Shown here piece by piece: positions 5,326 to 5,710 of a stretch of DNA of 5,710 bases (its first letter is position 1; each line of letters begins with the position of its first letter). The position numbers were made by a program, and so were the translations under genes. Source of the DNA: Phyllobacteriaceae bacterium UBA1059 (GTDB taxonomy: Bacteria > Pseudomonadota > Alphaproteobacteria > Rhizobiales > Rhizobiaceae). The stretch is from positions 2,742 to 8,451 of the forward strand of contig DCDI01000160.1 of NCBI GenBank assembly GCA_002316345.1, written 5' to 3'. The notes beneath the pieces are model-generated. The model worked only from the letters and a program-made list of their open reading frames with translations, was not told the origin of the DNA and ran no database searches.

Positions 5326-5710
5326 ATGCAATCGCCTGCAAAGCGCCGCCATTCTTCTTCAGCCAGGCCTTGCAGCGCTCGGTGTCCGGGCAAAGCTCTT
5401 TGCACAGCGTCCAGAAATGCGGCCCGTGGTTCATTTCCTTGAGATGCGCGACCTCATGCGCCACGAGGTAGTCGATCACGGCGGGCGGCGCCATCATGAT
5501 GCGCCAGGAAAATGACAGGCCGCCTTGCGCCGTGCAGGAGCCCCAGCGGCTCGTCGTATCCTTGAAGCGGATCGACTTCGCCTTGCGACCCACGGTTGCC
5601 GTATGCTTGGCCACAAGCGTCTCGATATCGCGCTTGGCCTCGCGCTTCAGGAAGTCGCTGATCCGACGCGGCAGATGCTGCTCATCGCCGTGTACATGCA
5701 GAACCGGGCT
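5318..5710 (-). CDS. YgjP-like metallopeptidase domain protein (DUF45), C-terminal part (5' end outside window)
   Basis: The frame is open from the right edge to the TAG at 5320-5318 and gives 130 residues; full members are usually about 230-250 residues, so roughly the first half is missing. In visible-fragment numbering, the sequence shows the family motif SRWGSC (54-59), the zinc site HEVAH (85-89) and the downstream MNHGPHFW (93-100), whose His95 is the expected third zinc ligand. This HExxH arrangement is shared with SprT/WSS1 proteases and with E. coli YgjP. The physiological substrate of most members is unknown, so only a zinc-dependent hydrolase or peptidase role is inferred. The preceding residues, FLKREAKRDIETLVAKH (20-36), form the typical helix before the catalytic core. 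It lies 28 bases upstream of trpF; I see no functional link with tryptophan synthesis. Confidence 0.9.
   Translation of the reverse strand, partial: SPVLHVHGDEQHLPRRISDFLKREAKRDIETLVAKHTATVGRKAKSIRFKDTTSRWGSCTAQGGLSFSWRIMMAPPAVIDYLVAHEVAHLKEMNHGPHFWTLCKELCPDTERCKAWLKKNGGALQAIAFE

Overview
The window looks like a chromosomal segment of an alphaproteobacterium, most likely of the order Hyphomicrobiales (Rhizobiales). The basis is the gene order trpF-trpB-trpA-accD-folC, the rhizobial-type N-terminus of AccD, high GC with GC-rich third codon positions, and strong GGAG-type ribosome binding sites. Every gene I accept is on the minus strand, so the region reads right to left in transcription order. 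This placement rests on recalled family features, not on a search.

Layout in transcription order: (1) 5710-5318, the 3' part of a YgjP/DUF45-type zinc metallopeptidase-like gene, cut by the window edge. (2) 5289-4639, trpF. (3) 4599-3379, trpB. (4) 3313-3122, a 63-residue ribbon-helix-helix (Arc/CopG-like) protein. (5) 3029-2529, a tryptophan-rich 166-residue protein that I do not recognise. (6) 2532-1693, trpA, whose ATG overlaps the stop of the preceding gene as ATGA. (7) 1653-730, accD. (8) 710-1, the first 236 codons of folC, cut by the left edge.

TrpF, TrpB and TrpA catalyse the last steps of tryptophan synthesis (PRA to CdRP, then indole-glycerol phosphate to indole to tryptophan). AccD is the beta carboxyltransferase subunit of acetyl-CoA carboxylase and FolC is a folate-glutamate ligase. 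Co-location of accD and folC behind trpFBA is usual in this group.

The unusual part is the 846-base stretch between trpB and trpA (3378-2533). It separates two genes whose products form one complex and that are normally adjacent. It carries the small DNA-binding protein with a possible repeat-type operator in front of it, then the tryptophan-rich protein (8 Trp in 166 residues), which is translationally coupled to trpA. Other points of note are an AccD in which all four zinc-finger cysteine positions are replaced, and a trpF start with no Shine-Dalgarno sequence but a promoter-like pair placed for a nearly leaderless transcript.

There is no gene-free stretch over 300 bases; the longest gap is 92 bases (3030-3121). 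I found no tRNA, rRNA, CRISPR array, insertion sequence or convincing intrinsic terminator.
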